A program made the translations under genes and the position numbers. This document shows, piece by piece, positions 23,331-36,053 of a stretch of 64,000 nucleotides of DNA. The notes below the pieces were generated by a model. The model saw only the letters and a list, made by a program, of their open reading frames with translations, searched no databases and had not been told where the DNA came from. Numbering within the stretch: the stretch's first letter is position 1; the number at the start of each line of letters is the position of its first letter. The stretch lies in assembly GCA_051530055.1 (NCBI GenBank), contig CM121343.1, forward strand, positions 4,154,001-4,218,000, given 5' to 3'. The stretch is from Neoechinorhynchus agilis (lineage: Eukaryota; Acanthocephala).

Positions 23331-23971
23331 TTAGAACTTAAAAATGATATTATGAATTATAGTAAGCAGAAACAGGGGAGCATTTTTCTTTGAACGATCA
23401 GTAGATTTCTTATTTGAATAATGGAAATAAATTTGAAAATCAAGATCGTGACTTTCTGAATAGATCGTGTTTGCGCGACATTCATCCATGAAGAAACTAC
23501 TCGCAGGTTGGCAATAAGGATCACTTGAATCAGAATTTCTGAAATATAGAGGTTGGAAACTACCAACCATTAAATTGTATAAACCATCTTTGGATTTACT
23601 GAAATAAGAGGAACACCGTTTTTTAGCAACGTCGACTATCCCAACTCGCCTACACATTTACTAGTAAACGTTGAATTAACAACTGAACGTCTTATTCTTG
23701 ATAAATCTATCACATTGAAATCATTGATTTTAGCTTTTTGGATAGTTTTTTGTCTTTATATTTACTAAAATGTTCGGTAATTAATGAGTACCCAATCGCA
23801 AAAAAAACCCAACAATCACAAACCGGAATATACATCGTTATTTGCCACTAAAAGTGCCACTCGTGAGAGAATCTGGATTCTGATTTGAATACAACTCTTG
23901 CAAGCAAAAGTTTTATTACAACTGATTGGAAATGGTACATTTTCCCAACTATGATAGTAAAAGACGAGCGA
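23331..23971. other. Unassigned stretch with one 108-aa minus frame
   Basis: A minus-strand open frame (23331-23657) reads SKSKDGLYNLMVGSFQPLYF and similar. It has no recognised domain and no clear partner exon. An acceptor-like TTATTTCAG lies inside it near 23604. The rest, up to the cytospin stop codon, looks like 3'UTR. Confidence 0.25.
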
Positions 23972-26803
23972 CTAAAGGTCTGCCGACTTCGTTTCTTCAT
24001 TTTTGGAAAACTCAAATCTTTCATAAAGATCAATGATGTAATCTAGAATGGGTTCCCAGTGCGGTCTATCTGTATCCATCATTTGATCGACAGTCTAGTG
24101 TAAGTAATAACGAAATATGAAGTATCTGACGCATAAATTTGTGGCTTACCAGGGATGTAATAACGCCTTCATCTTTCGCAATATCAAAACCGACTTGCAA
24201 CCTAGTCCTAGAATCAGAGCACACGATAAGATCGGAAATATTAGGAATCCTTTCTGGCACATAGGAATGTAGAAGAGCGAGCAAAGCGGAACCATCACTC
24301 CAACTTGAGCTAAAGTTCGTAACGTCGATGTTGCTATGATTTCGTATTCGTTCACGGCACCACTCTAGTAGAGCGTTTCGACGGCAGCCGCCATGATGTG
24401 GATATTGATTAAAAAGATGACAAAAAACGTCGCTTCTATCCTTTGTGCGAGATCCATTCTGCCAAAACGGCATATGATCTTGTTTCATTGATTGAGATCG
24501 AGTTATTGCTTTAACATCATCAGTGGTAGTACCGAAGCATGTTCGAACGGATTGCCTGAGACTTCGTTGTGAACCAATTAAACCGCTGGGTTGATCGGAT
24601 CCACTAGGCCGCCTTTCACTGACGGGTGAGATGCTACCGGAAGCCATCTCTATCCGTCTAATCATTTCCTTTATGGGTGCACGGTTATTTGTTATAACAT
24701 TCGTAATATCTGCTGTGTAATGGCGATAAGTCATATCTGATCCTGATGGTTTTAATTAGAAAAAAAGGTTAATTATCAATTTTTTAAAGTTTAGAATAGC
24801 AATGGCGTACCTGTTTTTCCGGCTGCCGACAAACATCGCGAATATTCGTCCAAATTCCCATCCTTGTCGGCTGTTTTCTTCGCCAATGATCCGTTCATGA
24901 CCGCGTTACACGACCTTGTTGTGCCAACATTGGCACGTTCCAAACATGCCTCGAGATGTCGAGCTTTTTCCTCGGCCTCGATTTTCAGGTCATTTGCTAC
25001 GCGAACCGCAACTTGTAGATCTCGTTGGAAACATTTCCACTCCTCCAATTCCCTTGCGTATTTACTGTTGATTTCGTTAAGCTTGTACTTAAATTCCATA
25101 CATTCCTTTTCCAACGAATGGCATTTCCGTTTGAGTTCCACGATTTCCGCATCGTGGGACCGCATCATTTCATTGTTCATTTGGTCCATCTTTTTCTTTT
25201 CTTCAGAAAGACCAACCCACATAACTTGAGCGTGGGCTTTTTCCTTAATGACATCTTCCAATTCCTTTTCTAGAACGCCAAGAGTATTTCGGTACTCTTC
25301 TTTTTCATTTTTCCATCTCGCTTCTCGCTCTTCCGCTTCTCGTTTCATCGAACTCAGTGAGTGCTGGGCATTTCTCAAATTGTCGGATAATTTTTCATTC
25401 TTGTTGCGCAACTCTGCAACTTCCATTCGAAGTAAGCTTGCCTGACTGCAGTCCGGGAACGAAGCTTCATTAGATCGTAACTCGCGACAATCTTTAATAG
25501 AGTCTTGCATCTCTTGTAGCTCTGCTTGTTGTTTTTCCAATAAAAATCGGCAAGAGCGTAGCTCGTTTTCAACGGCTCCACTGAACACGGGAAAACAATT
25601 CGTTCGATGTTTGTTGGAACGATCAATACTGTTGTTGTTGCTGCTGGTGCTGCTGCTGCCGCTATCCACTCCAGTGGAGTGACGCTTGAATTCACTTCGA
25701 CTCGACGAAGAATCGTCTAGGAGAAGCGGCCAAAAGAGTGTTGTTAACAGGAGGCGGAAAAGTGACGCTTAGCGGACAACCGAGATGTGTGCAACTAAGC
25801 GAGGGAACCTGGACGCGCCCGTAGAGCGGAAATAAATGCCGCGTATTCGCGCTCAATTACGTCACTCCGGTAGTCAGTGCCATCGATGGATTTAATCGTT
25901 AAAATCAATAATAAAAAATGTTGGCGACACCCAAGTCCTCCTTTTTTATTGGTGTGATTGAGTATCAAACCACTATTTTGAACAATGAACCTTGGAACGA
26001 TACAAGGACAATGGAGATGATGCCGGCGGAGCGATCAATGGGTAAACTTCTTATAAGAAGATTAAAAGTCACCTTGTCGGTTCGTTTTCGAAATCGGGCA
26101 GTGTGATGGGAAAAGGAAATGACATGTGAAACTAACCGAATGATGGATAGGATCCACTTCTGCAAGTAGTCCTTGAAATTATGGGAATCATAGATATAAT
26201 TGATTCGAAAATGTTGTCTAATTGAGTGCCTGTCGATCTGTATATCTTCGTCGGTTTGCCATGTTGCAAGTTCTCTTGTTTATTGTCATCGTGGTTATTA
26301 TTCAGAGGATCTGCATGGCATAAATTGTCTCCAGAGCTATTAGACCATGGGAAGGTCGCTTGCACGGACGCAGATGAACGCTTTTCTATTTCAGCTAATC
26401 GATCTTTCAAGTCCTTTAGGGAAAATTGACGCAATATGTCCACATGTGGGTATTCCACGGTTGAAGTCGCTTCATGTTCCGTTTCACGATTCGTGCTGAC
26501 GGAAGTAGACAGCTTTCTCGAAGGTTTCTTGTTTTGAGAGCTTCTGACAGCTATCTCATGAACATAGCAAGCAACCTGTGATTCACGCTCCTCTAATTTC
26601 TTTTTGTATACAACCAGTTCTTTTTTGGTGCCATTCAGCTCTTCAGACATGCGATTAAGTTCCTTTTGAAGGCACTGTATCTCGGCCGTCCTATGAGACC
26701 GCCGCTGCGATCTCAGAATGTTAAGATATCGTCTCACGGAGTTGTCAGACTGCTCCTCCGGTGGCATCTGGGACGGGGAGACAGTATGCGACGACGCTAC
26801 CAT
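23972..26803 (-). CDS. Cytospin (SPECC1-like) coiled-coil and CH-domain protein
   Basis: Cytospins link actin and microtubules and act in cell adhesion and division. Exons as read: 26803-26137; 25716-24811; 24742 to about 24152; about 24095-23972. Introns 25717-26136 (420 nt), 24743-24810 (68 nt) and a short one (GTAAGC...CACTAG) all keep the frame. The first exon has a coiled coil (RTAEIQCLQKELNRMSEELN), the second a long coiled coil of about 200 residues (24850-25560), and the last two a single calponin-homology domain at the extreme C-terminus: NALLEWCRERI, DVTNFSSSWSDGSALLALL, then DTDRPHWEPILDYIIDLYE. Position and sequence of the CH domain are diagnostic for cytospin. Confidence 0.82.
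25857..25864. promoter_or_regulatory. TTACGTCA CRE-like site in the large cytospin intron
   Basis: Lies in a GC-rich patch (about 25750-25880) inside the 420-nt cytospin intron. A GC-rich island with a bZIP site inside an intron suggests an internal promoter for a shorter isoform starting before exon 25716. Inference only. Confidence 0.35.
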
Positions 26804-26855
26804 CGTAATGTTCTTGTGCTTATGTCATGAACTCTTAAGAGATTGCTTTAAGAAG

Positions 26856-27431
26856 TCATGATGTTGATGAGGATCGCTGTTTGCTCCACAAACCCGATGT
26901 CTGAGTTCTCGATTCCACGGGCACGCTGATATTTAATGGCACCGTGGCGTCTTCAGGCTTACACGTTCTTGATACAAAGCCGCACTCGCCGTAGCTGAAA
27001 TCAGTGCAGTTGCTTTTTACCATCGGCGGTTGATTGGACTTCGGTGTGTGTCTCGCTTGAGATTGTTGAGCGCTCGAATTAGTAACCTTTTTCGATATAT
27101 GCAATGCTCTCATTCCACCAAAATTTTGGACTGGGGATAAACTTGACGTGAGTACAAAGCAAGTGCCGATTTCAGCAGTTTGTCTAATTTCAGGATTAAT
27201 TGCATAGTGAACTTCATCATTTTGACAATTAATTGTCTTGAAGATAGGCATCTTGTTGCCGGACTGTTGCCAGTAAGGAGGAAATATTTCACCTAGACAA
27301 CCTTGCCGTTTCATGCCGACGCTGATCTCCTCCCAAGCATCAGTACCGGAACCGAAAACCGGTATTCTCGAAACGCATTTTGGCCGTACTTGTAAAGGAT
27401 CTCGCAGATGATTATCGCGACGGGTTGGCAT
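26856..27431 (-). CDS. 191-aa ORF upstream of cytospin, possible 5' exon
   Basis: An intact ATG-to-stop frame starting MPTRRDNHLRDPLQVRP and ending KQRSSSTS. Ser/Thr/Pro-rich and basic in places, with a SRTQTSGLW motif like those of the gene at 16-18.8 kb. No known domain. It ends 52 bp before the cytospin ATG at 26803 on the same strand. It may be a separate upstream gene in the same transcript or the true N-terminal region of cytospin; I find no convincing donor-acceptor pair to join them. Confidence 0.45.
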   Translation of the reverse strand: MPTRRDNHLRDPLQVRPKCVSRIPVFGSGTDAWEEISVGMKRQGCLGEIFPPYWQQSGNKMPIFKTINCQNDEVHYAINPEIRQTAEIGTCFVLTSSLSPVQNFGGMRALHISKKVTNSSAQQSQARHTPKSNQPPMVKSNCTDFSYGECGFVSRTCKPEDATVPLNISVPVESRTQTSGLWSKQRSSSTS

Positions 27432-28780
27432 ACTTGCGTGATTCTCTGAAATGAGATAGGGATTTGTGTTTCTTTTAAGAAACCTGAGGAGTTTTGCCCG
27501 TTTGCAAGAGGAGATTTCGCATGGTTAGATTAAAAAACGAGCATTTAAAGATACTTTTAGTTTTCAGTGTGCTGACCAAGGCATGAGGGATGCCTGTAGG
27601 AATTGGAGGAGCAATAGCCTCGAATATGAAACACACGAGAAAGACGTTTGTTGTCAACCGTATCCGGTACGGTCCATTAGAAACCATCGAAGCACACTGT
27701 TACCGAGCAGTAAGCGCTACACTATGGAAAAAAGGGAAAGTGTAACCAAGTCATCGTGTTCCGCATTGCCGTCTACGACCTCAGAATAGGCAGAATTTAT
27801 TGATCCTGTCGTCACCTCTAATAGTCAGTGAAACGTTTTTGGGATGATCAGAGATAATCGCGGGGTAACTTACCAATGTTTCACACTCTTCCTTTTCGTG
27901 TCAAAAAAGCGATAGCTCACCTAATGTCGACTTAATGTCAAAATTATAACAATTCGAGAGCGCACTCACATATTCTTACAACACCGAGGAGACCTTTGAC
28001 ACTTGCTAGTTCTTTGCAGTTAGAAAGATGGTACGCAATCGATCGTGCCTCTCTTAGGAATACTGATGCTTCTTCAAGAGGAGGAAAGTAAATATAAGAC
28101 GCACTATGCCTCAAGCGGTCTAATCTTGAATTGGAGATCCTCCTTGTAGAAATTGTTCCTTAATATAGTCATAACCTGTTCAGGGTCGGTGGGGTTTGAT
28201 ACAGAGTACCCTCTTTTTAACAATTCAAAACGAATTTTTGAGACTGATCGATCTTAAAGTTGAGCACTGACTCAAAAAAAGCTCAACCGTCTTCAGTTGG
28301 CTTACGTTACCTTATGCATTTATTTGAAAAAAGTTTTTGCGGAAAATCAACACACGTAAATCCAAGTTGGAATTATTCACGTTTCTTCATAAAATAGTGG
28401 CACAAATGATGCAAACAAAAAAATTGTTATTAGTTTTCTCTACCGCGACTTAAACAACTTGCTATAGGCCAAAAAAACCTCACGCATCTCGATCTTCATG
28501 AGAAAAATTAAATACTCAACACGGCCGTGAGTGAGTGCTCATTTATAGCGCAACTCTATTATAATTCCGAATCGCTAGATCACTTTACCTAATGTTTTCT
28601 AATCTAAAATTCGCCAAGGTAGTTCACGCTCTAAATGGGAGCAATAAGAAAAGTCATGCTTTTTTAAGTTACAAACAGAAGCCATATTCCACATCAAAAT
28701 TAAATGAAACGCAGAGAAAATCCTATGCATTTGCAATGCCGATGTCCTTAAGTATGCGACCATTATGCAAAAAAATGATT
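27432..28780. other. Intergenic region upstream of cytospin
   Basis: No recognisable protein. Contains pyrimidine-rich and AT-rich stretches and short chance frames. The cytospin promoter is presumably here. Confidence 0.5.
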
Positions 28781-30902
28781 CGCTCTTTTGAACGTCATTT
28801 AAAGCGGTAAAAATAAATGGTGGCATTTTCATTGCAAAGACTAGAAAGCCGCGAACATTATCAAAAACGAATGATATTGATAAGCTCGTTGATGGAAATT
28901 GATCTTACAAAATCTACGAAGAAACGCTTTTGGCTTATTTAAAGAGTCTATTCGTTATCGACGATGAATTCCTTTCTATGATTAATGTCAATAAAAGATC
29001 AGAATTTCGGATTTGAATGCTACAAAGTTTAGTCGAAATCAACGTCGATCTTTCAGAAAAAGAACAGTGTAAAGTTTTATTCAAAACCCAAAACAATGCT
29101 CCAATGGCAAATCTAAGTAATTGGTAGCCTAAAGGTTTCGAATAGTTTTGGAATTTAAGGATCATTTCAAAATTTAGGTTCCATTAAGAAATTAAAATTG
29201 TAAATTCGCTCTTTTGAGCCTCATTTAAAGCGGTAAAAATAAATGGTGGCATTTTCATTGCAAAGACTAGAAACCCGGGAACATTATCAAAAACGAATGA
29301 TATTGATAAGCTCGTTGATGGAAATTGATCTTACAAAATCTACGAAGAAACGTTTTGGGTTATTTAAAGAGTCTATTCGTTATCGACGATGAATTCCTTT
29401 CTATGATTAATGTCAATAAAAGATCAGAATTTCGGATTTGAATGCTACAAAGTTTAGTCGAAATCAACGTCGATCTTTCAGAAAAAGAACAGTGTAAAGT
29501 TTTATTCAAAACCCAAAACAATGCTCCAATGGCAAATCTAAGTAATTGGTAGCCTAAAGGTTTCGAATAGTTTCGGAATTTAAGGATCATTTCAAAATTT
29601 AGGTTCCATTAAGAAATTAAAATTGTAAATTCGCTCTTTTGAGCCTCATTTAAAGCGGTAAAAATAAATGGTGGCATTTTCATTGCAAAGACTAGAAACC
29701 CGGGAACATTATCAAAAACGAATGATATTGATAAGCTCGTTGATGGAAATTGATCTTACAAAATCTACGAAGAAACGTTTTTGGGTTATTTAAAGAGTCT
29801 ATTCGTTATCGACGATGAATTCCTTTCTATGATTAATGTCAATAAAAGATCAGAATTTCGGATTTGAATGCTACAAAGTTTAGTCGAAATCAACGTCGAT
29901 CTTTCAGAAAAAGAACAGTGTAAAGTTTTATTCAAAACCCAAAACAATGCTCCAATGGCAAATCTAAGTAATTGGTAGCCTAAAGGTTTCGAATAGTTTT
30001 GGAATTTAAGGATCATTTCAAAATTTAGGTTCCATTAAGAAATTAAAATTGTAAATTCGCTCTTTTGAGCGTCATTTAAAGCGGTAAAAATAAATGGTGG
30101 CATTTTCATTGCAAAGACTAGAAACCCGGGAACATTATCAAAAACGAATGATATTGATAAGCTCGTTGATGGAAATTGATCTTACAAAATCTACGAAGAA
30201 ACGTTTTTGGGTTATTTAAAGAGTCTATTCGTTATCGACGATGAATTCCTTTCTATGATTAATGTCAATAAAAGATCAGAATTTCGGATTTGAATGCTAC
30301 AAAGTTTAGTCGAAATCAACGTCGATCTTTCAGAAAAAGAACAGTGTAAAGTTTTATTCAAAACCCAAAACAATGCTCCAATGGCAAATCTAAGTAATTG
30401 GTAGCCTAAAGGTTTCGAATAGTTTTGGAATTTAAGGATCATTTCAAAATTTAGGTTCCATTAAGAAATTAAAATTGTAAATTCGCTCTTTTGAGCCTCA
30501 TTTAAAGCGGTAAAAATAAATGGTGGCATTTTCATTGCAAAGACTAGAAACCCGGGAACATTATCAAAAACGAATGATATTGATAAGCTCGTTGATGGAA
30601 ATTGATCTTACAAAATCTACGAAGAAACGTTTTTGGGTTATTTAAAGAGTCTATTCGTTATCGACGATGAATTCCTTTCTATGATTAATGTCAATAAAAG
30701 ATCAGAATTTCGGATTTGAATGCTACAAAGTTTAGTCGAAATCAACGTCGATCTTTCAGAAAAAGAACAGTGTAAAGTTTTATTCAAAACCCAAAATAAT
30801 GCTCCAATGGCAAATCTAAGTAATTGGTAGCCTAAAGGTTTCGAATAGTTTCGGAATTTAAGGATCATTTCAAAATTTAGGTTCCATTGAGAAATTAAAA
30901 TT
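28781..30902. repeat. 426-bp tandem repeat, five near-identical units
   Basis: Units start with CGCTCTTTTGA at 28781, 29207, 29632, 30058 and 30484, giving periods of 426, 425, 426 and 426 bp. Copies differ by only a few bases, so the array is young. Each unit carries the same 76-codon minus frame (LGYQLLRFAIGALFWVLNK), which looks like chance conservation of a repeat. The last unit diverges near its end. The sequence left of 28781 and right of 30902 is not part of the unit. Confidence 0.93.
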
Positions 30903-31670
30903 TGGCAAACTAATGACTTGATTATTATTTTTCTTACAATCCCTATCAAATTCAGCAAATAACATTTAATACTGGTGATTTCCCGAGTATTTTTAAATTA
31001 ACTCAAATCTGCACCGAATTGAGTGTTCGAATTGCACTTGAGTTTCCCGGAAGAATAAAAAATCATTATTTTATCAACGCAGTTCATCGAAGCAAAATCA
31101 ACGGGTATTATTATTCAAATTTGATGATTTCGTGTTTTTGCTCAAGAGTTTTGAATTTTATGGCATGTAAAAGGGATTATTCTTACTTTCAATAAAAGAT
31201 GAAATTATTTTTTTCGACTTCATCACTTAATTCCTTACAAAATTTGGTTGCCCGTTTCCGTGATAATTAAAATGAAAAAAATTCAAATTATCTAAAGAAA
31301 ACGGTGTTTTTTTTCCCTTTTCAATTTCTCAGAAATCACGAAGTTTACATTTAAAAAGTTTTGAATTTTCAGATATTTCAATGGTTGACCCATTGAGCAA
31401 ATTGCTTCTTTCAAGTTTTAAGCCAATAAAAATTTACAAGGTCGAATTCTGACTTTTCGCTCTGAATAAATCACAAATTTTATTAAAGCTATCTGATCAT
31501 TTGAAGGCAAGATTGTATGCTTGGATTCTCATCACTTTGTTTTTTAGGATTAAACTTGGTTGTTTCCACAAAAAGAGTTGATTTATTAGCGCTTTCAATT
31601 CAAATGCGATGCATAGTTCACTGTTTTTAATAAATAATCGATCTGACGACTGTTTATTAATACGGCATTT
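30903..31670. other. AT-rich spacer upstream of RBBP5
   Basis: About 770 bp with many A/T runs. Holds the RBBP5 promoter by position; nothing else recognised. Confidence 0.5.
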
Positions 31671-31685
31671 TGGCGAACGTCAGGA

Positions 31686-32900
31686 GTGGGAAATCTAAAT
31701 AATTTAGAATTTTGCGAGCTCTATATAAATCGTTTAGATACTGTTGTTCTATCAATGACACTGCAATCTAAAAGCTCTGGAACAAAGTGTCAAATCGTTA
31801 AGTTTTCTCCTCAGAATGGTGAGCTTGTGGCGGTCACTTCTCAATGTGATAGCGGAGTCGTGATTTTATTTGATTTTCCTGGTTGCAATGAGCTCGGTCG
31901 ATACCAGTTTTCCGATCATAATATAGTCTCACTGGCATGGAGACCTGACGGATTGATCCTATTATCTGGTTCGGTCAATGGATCTGTGACGTGCTTCTTT
32001 GTCCCGGAAAGGAAGATCTATATTCAATGCAGAATGACTGAGATTGCATTGGAAATATATCCGATCGGATGCACGGTTATCCGAGCTTTGTTTGCCTTCG
32101 ATGAATATCCGCCCATTATCGCTAATCTCGAAACTGGATGTACAGAGTGTCTTAGAAGGGTCGATCAAAATAAATTGAAGAACTTTAAATTTTCTAGCAT
32201 TGTTGTCTATGATGGTGTTCGATTTGTTATATGCGCTGCCAATGTAAGCGACTAGCGTTTTCAGTCATCTATCTCCAGATCGAAAAAGCTAACGATCACA
32301 TCCGACATTTGCGTTATACAAATCGCATCCACTTACAAGCTCGTTGGCATTTTCAAGATTCCAACCGTTGATGATGGCCGGATTAGGTCTCTAACTGTCG
32401 GTGATGCACGCAATGGAACCAGACTGCTCGCATTGAGTTGCTCCGACTTATCGATTCTGTTATATCATACAGATCGATTTGTTGATCACGCTACTGATGA
32501 GTTGCTTGCACCTGATGAGAAGATTGACTTGGCGTGTTTAGGACCGACAGGGGCCAATATCACATCGATGTTTTTCTCCAACTACGGAGAACACTTAATC
32601 GCAATCGACCAATTATCCGGCACACTTAGAGTTTGGGCATGCTGCAGAGGCCCTAAAATTTTCGAAGACAGCGATTTCGTGACCACAAGTGAAGAACCTG
32701 GCTCACCGAAGATTGCAATCGACCAACATCCGTTCTTTCCAATTATAATTGCTGCCGATTCAAGACTTAAACCATTTCGAGTTATGAGTCTGGTCAATAT
32801 CTTACCATCGACCATCAATTTTTCCGGTAAGTTTACAATTACTGATTTTACCGACGAAGATTTTACCGAAGAAAACTCAGAAATCGACATTGTTACTTAA
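31686..32900 (+). CDS. RBBP5/Swd1-like WD-repeat subunit of COMPASS (divergent)
   Basis: RBBP5 is a core WD40 subunit of the SET1/MLL H3K4 methyltransferase complexes. The N-terminal part has NLEFCELYINRLDT and VVILFDFPGCNELGRYQFSD, then SLAWRPDGLILLSGSVNGSV, parallel to the first RBBP5 blades. The C-terminal part (GTLRVWACCRGP ... HPFFPIIIAADS ... TDEDFTEENSEIDIV) aligns with the last blades and acidic hinge of RBBP5. One intron begins GTAAGC at about 32244; ending it at AAAAAG (45 nt) keeps the frame. There is no ATG before residue about 24 although the earlier residues look homologous, so the first codons probably sit on an upstream exon; an acceptor-like GTCAG is at 31679-31683. Low similarity overall. 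Confidence 0.68.
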
Positions 32901-33813
32901 ATAAAATCCACCGTTTCGTAAGCCTAACTTTTAATCAAGCTTTATTCGCTGCTTAGAATGACTCTCATTTGTGATTACAATGATCTCGCTGGCTTTTACT
33001 CACATTGATTAACATTTCTGTAATCTTGGTTTAACTCTCACCATCGGATCCAGGAATCTATATTTTGTTGTAATGTTATCCCAGTCCTAAAAACGGTAGT
33101 TAAGAATAATTTACTGCCTTTATTCGTTTGATAAAGTTAGTTTTTGTAAAGTCAGCAACTGTTAATTATCAACTTCTTTTATATCGAATTTCTTCAATCT
33201 TTTACGGGTGCAAATGATCATTAAAGTCATTGCAATTTTCGTTTAAGATTCTTTTTTTTCAATTATTTATGCTCTTTGCTGCGAAACAATTAGTATGAAG
33301 CTGAAGATTTCAAGCACTTTTGGCTTATATTAGATTATTTTTAAAGATGCACTGTTTATACAAACTGATGGATTATTTAATAAATCGAACTTAGTACATT
33401 CAACGGTATCAGTTATTTTATGTTTCTCGTATTTAAAAAAAGACTGAGTTTTAACTTGGCAAGCTTATAATTTTTCAAAATGTCGATATGTGTGGATGTA
33501 CTTAAGGAGATCACCTCAAATTAGGAACAGAAATCTGAAATGAACGACCAACGAGATTACAAACTTTCCCTTACGAGCAATTATCCAAGCGCTTTACCCG
33601 CTTCGTTTTTAAAACTAATCAAGAACCCGATGAGATTCGAAACGTCTTTAATAAAGCGTTTTCTAAAGGGCGAAGATCAAAACAACAAATTCACAATTTT
33701 TCTTTTCCCGTTACTCAAAAAGAACATTGATCGAAAACGAAGATATTTAGGTCGATGCTAGCATATGTCCACAATACATCAAATCATAGAATACTTGCGC
33801 AATGAAAATCATG
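32901..33813. other. Intergenic region with a foldback-related scrap
   Basis: The stretch 33630-33690 (GAAACGTCTTTAATAAAGCG ... GGGCGAAGATC) resembles part of the foldback elements at 45.9 and 59.6 kb. Otherwise AT-rich with no gene recognised. Confidence 0.4.
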
Positions 33814-35120
33814 TTATAAATCCGAAATTTGTTTTTGGTTATCTTCCACTCGTTCTGTTGCTTGTGGTGAAGAGTTTTCATCGTAATTGGCCGGCGATTG
33901 ATTTGGTAATCCTTCATTTGTATTATACACAGCGCTCATTTCGACTTGATTGTATTTTGGCAGTTCATCGAGTCTTTGCACTGCATAATAGGACTGGATC
34001 CCCGAAGCTGGACCTCGTTCAATCTCATTATAAGATGGAGGCGACTGTCCTGCTATCACATCCATCGGCGCTGTCATTTCGTCGCCTTGCCTCATCCTAC
34101 GCAGGCGTTCTCTTCTGGATCCCCGGAATCTTCTTAAGATCATATACGATACTCCAGTAATCATTAGTATGATAAACAAGGCTATAGTTCCGACAAAAGC
34201 TATCCTACTCAACGAACTGATAACTAAAATGGAGTCCGGTGAGCCGACGAAAACAATTAGGCCTCATATGTGGTTTCGTAATCATTTTTTAAGGCCACTA
34301 AAATCTTAACGGAGGAATGTAATTCTTGTAAAAATCAAATAGCATCATAAAGAGGTATTTAGAAGATCCTTTCTGCCCAACGAGCTACAACACTCACCGT
34401 GTACTATTCTAGATCTACATATAGACGAAAATTCGTACAAATCAGTCATCGGGGAGGTTAATAAGGTTGCAATTATCAATAAATTGGAATTCCCCCCCAA
34501 TTGAAATCAAAGACACAAAATCCTTAATGAAAACGAAGATGAGCAATTACATACCGCAGGACATTTCATCCTCTTGGAAAGGGCAATTCATAAAACCATC
34601 ACATCTCATGTCCGAACTTATGCATGACTTGTGGCAAAGTTGCTGAATTCCCACTGTTGTACACTCAGTTGTTTTGCAACCCAAATAACACAACGCTTTA
34701 AAAAAGATTATAATGCTCCGTCGTTAACTAGTGAGCTCACTGTTTCCTTGGCATAAATACTGAGAGATAACAACGTCCAATTTAGATGAAAGAGTTGGAT
34801 TATCATTGATATAATACATAATCAATGTCGGCCCCAATAAAAGACAAACATCTTTAGTGCGTTCATTTATTGAAATCTAGGAAATGGGCGGCCGGAGTTA
34901 CGTTCAACGAGTGACAATGCGGAAGCTCACATTTTGTCGAGATCGCATATCATAAACAAATAATTGTTCCATCTTCACTGGGAGACGTAAAATAACAAAA
35001 ATAAATCCTTCAGCTTTGGAGGAAAGCGCATTTACTTGGAACTGACATGAAACATTTCTGGGACTGATAATGTGTAGCTATTGAGGTTTATAAATCGGCT
35101 CAAGGTAACACTTACAGGTT
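33814..35120 (-). CDS. CUB-LDLa-TM receptor-like protein (NETO/LEV-10 type)
   Basis: The last exon (about 34260-33814) has a juxtamembrane segment, one membrane helix (IAFVGTIALFIILMITGVSY), a basic stop-transfer stretch (RRFRGSRRERLRRMR) and a cytoplasmic tail with SPPSYNEI, a PPxY motif for WW domains, and LPKYNQV. Upstream, 34701-34557 is an LDL-receptor class A module: C-x-C spacing with CDGFMNCPFQEDEMSC and a donor GTATGT. Further up (about 35070-34930) an exon reads VSCQFQVNALSSKAEGFIFV and QLFVYDMRSRQNVSF, consistent with a CUB half-domain. CUB-LDLa-TM is the order in NETO, SOL-2 and LEV-10, auxiliary subunits of ligand-gated channels. More CUB exons may lie above 35.1 kb but I could not place them. 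Confidence 0.58.
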
Positions 35121-36050
35121 TGATTTTATGGACAAAGCTTTTATAGACATAATTGCCCCTTGAGTATTGCATCTATTAACACCGATCGATGACATTACAA
35201 CTATTAAAAAAGAGCTAATCGCAAAGTATTAAAGGAATGTCAAACCGTCCGTAGTTCTGCATTCTATCAAATCAGGTAAGAGTCCCAACATTATTAGTGT
35301 CAAGGAAAATGTCATTGGAAGATGAATGTTTATTTTGAAAGGCATTGTGAGAGTTAAGACGGCGTACTTCGAATTTTTTAGGTATTTCAGAACATGAACT
35401 TAGTAAGCAAAAGGTGTTATTCATCCTTACTCATTCTTCTCACCAACATAAACACGAGCACTTGTGATTCCATGTCTACTCATTTGTAGTTTAATACATA
35501 GCGGCGAAATCGATCATTCCCACTGAGCACATGACAGTTCAGTTCCATTCGTTCACTATGAAATTTCAAATTTTGCAATCTATAAGCGCGCTCCTAATGG
35601 ATCCAAAGGAATAATAAGGCACATAATGACTTTCGTTCAGTTTCTAATGACAATTTTGAGTCTTATTTGGAATACGACGCTGCTTTTTACTCTTTTAACT
35701 TCTAAAGGATAATCCATATTTGATCGATAGAAGCAGCGTCTAGAAACTTCAATTAATGTCATCTAAGTTTTTAATAACGCCCTAAAAGTTGGTTAAGACT
35801 AATTTTGTTCAATCCTCGAAAGGATGTTAGTAGAATTGTTCAAGTAATACGTTGGAATGAACTAGCTGGAATGTGTCTTTGCTGTGAATGAATTAGCCAA
35901 TCGATCTCATAGATGGTATCAAAGAAAATACAAAGCTAAGCCAATCGAAACATTTGCGTTTAAGAAGTTAGCACAATTCAAATCGAATTAGGAAAATAAT
36001 GATTTTTGCAATACTGATGTAGGCGCTCAACTTAAGTAATAATTTATTAT
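35121..36050. other. Unassigned region, possibly 5' part of the CUB gene
   Basis: No clear exon. By position it may hold early exons and the promoter of the CUB-LDLa gene. Confidence 0.35.
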
Positions 36051-36053
36051 CTT

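Noticed and set aside
28935-30958. Five copies of a 76-aa protein on the minus strand
   Set aside because: They are the same short frame repeated with each 426-bp unit; there is no codon-biased variation between units and no known domain.
31686-32900. WD-repeat nucleoporin aladin
   Set aside because: First impression from the WD repeats; the C-terminal blades and acidic hinge fit RBBP5 better.
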